A stretch of 5,589 nucleotides of DNA, from positions 1,336 to 6,924 of the forward strand of contig DNGT01000083.1 of the NCBI GenBank assembly GCA_003486165.1, read 5' to 3'. The position numbers and the translations under genes are program-made. Below are positions 4,897-5,589 of this stretch, piece after piece (position 1 is the first letter of the stretch; each line of letters starts with the position of its first letter). The notes beneath the pieces are model-generated. The model had not been told where the DNA came from. It ran no database searches and saw only the letters and a program-made list of their open reading frames with translations. The DNA is from Desulfobacteraceae bacterium (GTDB taxonomy: Bacteria > Desulfobacterota > Desulfobacteria > Desulfobacterales > UBA11574).

Positions 4897-5589
4897 ATGA
4901 TGAAATTGAGATTTATCCAATGTTTTTATATGGTTGTAGCATTGACGACATTTGGACTGGGATTCGGCCCGGCACCGATTATCGCCGCCGAGAAAACAGC
5001 CCCGGTGCAGGAGGAGGATGTTCAAGTGCTTGCTTCGGGTCCCATACACGAGGCATTTGCGGAGGCAGTGGCATTGGATCCTGAGCCGGGAATCGTGGCA
5101 CCCAAGGCACCGACGGCCCTCATCGAGGAGATTCCGCCCGAACAGAAACCTGAAGGGGACGTTCAGTGGATTCCCGGTTACTGGGCCTGGGATGATGAAA
5201 GGAACGAATATATCTGGGTAAGCGGGATTTGGCGAGTACCTCCGCCGGGTCGACAGTGGATCCCCGGTTATTGGACCCCCGCTGGACAGGGATATCAGTG
5301 GATTTCCGGTTACTGGGGCAGTGCGAAAGCAAAAGAAACAGAATACCTGCCCGAGCCGCCTGAATCGGTAGAAGTCGGACCCAGCAGTAATGCACCTTCG
5401 CCGGATTATATCTGGATACCCGGTTGCTGGATATGGCAATATGGACGCTATGCTTGGCGGCCCGGCTATTGGGCCGTCGTGCACCCGGATTGGATCTGGG
5501 TGCCTGCCCACTATAACTGGACGCCGCGTGGATATATCTTTGTGGGTGGATATTGGGACTATACTGTCATCCATCGTGGAGTTCTGTTC
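4897..5589 (+). CDS. exported YXWGXW-type (WIPGYW repeat) protein, 3' end cut by the window
   Basis: The frame is open from ATG 4897 to the last base: 231 residues, no stop. AAGGGGAG (4885-4892) precedes ATG 4897, with a second ATG at 4900 also possible. Residues 1-31 look like a Sec signal peptide: Lys/Arg start, hydrophobic 10-24, and likely cleavage after IIAA (28-31). Residues 48-87 (GPIHEAF... to IEEIPPEQKPEG) form the Pro/Glu-rich lead-in that I associate with large YXWGXW proteins of deltaproteobacteria and planctomycetes. From residue 90 come W-rich units: QWIPGYW (90-96), IWVSGIW (106-112), QWIPGYW (120-126), QWISGYW (134-140), IWIPGCW (172-178), then AWRPGYW, IWVPAHY and IFVGGYW. 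The protein is probably secreted or on the cell surface; no enzymatic role is visible and the biochemical function of the family is unknown to me. It is divergent from the OmpA-family lipoprotein. GC content is high. The missing 3' part may be long. Confidence 0.9.
   Translation, partial: MMKLRFIQCFYMVVALTTFGLGFGPAPIIAAEKTAPVQEEDVQVLASGPIHEAFAEAVALDPEPGIVAPKAPTALIEEIPPEQKPEGDVQWIPGYWAWDDERNEYIWVSGIWRVPPPGRQWIPGYWTPAGQGYQWISGYWGSAKAKETEYLPEPPESVEVGPSSNAPSPDYIWIPGCWIWQYGRYAWRPGYWAVVHPDWIWVPAHYNWTPRGYIFVGGYWDYTVIHRGVLF
5164..5316 (+). repeat. near-identical 21-base coding repeats for QW-I-P/S-GYW
   Basis: Three 21-base copies begin at 5164, 5254 and 5296. Copy 1 and copy 2 differ at two silent third positions (ATT/ATC, TAC/TAT); copy 1 and copy 3 differ at one base that changes Pro to Ser. 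A more diverged unit is at 5413-5430. Similarity at the DNA level beyond what the protein motif requires suggests fairly recent internal duplication or gene conversion. Confidence 0.8.

Noticed and set aside
4801..5574. Open frame of 257 codons on the minus strand
   Set aside because: It is the antisense of the YXWGXW gene. The plus-strand frame has a signal peptide, ribosome binding site and family motifs, while the minus frame is a Pro/Arg/His-rich by-product of Trp- and Gly-rich codons.

Overview
The window carries six protein-coding genes, two of them cut by the window edges, separated by three AT-rich gaps of roughly 300-520 bases. No rRNA, tRNA, CRISPR array, integrase or intact insertion sequence is visible. 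The proteins point to a Gram-negative bacterium: a Lol-type lipoprotein with an OmpA peptidoglycan-binding domain, and a secreted W-rich repeat protein. The gene mix (GlcD-like FAD oxidase, DUF4398-like/OmpA lipoprotein, YXWGXW-type protein) together with short degenerate intergenic repeats (TAATTCC and GAACC types) resembles Desulfobacterota/deltaproteobacterial genomes. That placement is an inference from memory of such genomes; no search was possible.

Layout. Bases 1-366 (+) are the C-terminal end of a GlcD/D-lactate dehydrogenase-type FAD-linked oxidase. It runs tail to tail, with a 9-base overlap, into a small ABM-domain (antibiotic biosynthesis monooxygenase-like) protein at 358-654 (-). 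Next comes a gap of about 515 bases with degenerate repeats and a good candidate promoter, leading to an AT-rich gene of unknown function at 1182-1745 (+). That gene converges on an alpha/beta hydrolase at 1786-2580 (-), which most likely starts at TTG. After a 315-base gap with two inverted repeats lies a 492-residue OmpA-family lipoprotein at 2899-4377 (-). Across a 519-base divergent intergenic region begins a YXWGXW-type secreted protein at 4897-5589 (+), which runs off the window.

How the genes may work together. The right half is a divergent pair of envelope genes: an outer-membrane lipoprotein with three N-terminal helical repeats and a C-terminal peptidoglycan anchor, and an exported aromatic-rich repeat protein. 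Sharing one regulatory region suggests, but does not prove, a common cell-surface role. The left half looks like unrelated metabolic single genes. No multi-gene operon is evident: every gene is flanked by a gene on the opposite strand, except that the hydrolase and the lipoprotein gene both lie on the minus strand, 315 bases apart. I do not see a convincing new multi-component system. The least explained items are the orphan gene at 1182-1745, the inverted repeats around the lipoprotein gene, and the repeat architecture of the two envelope proteins.
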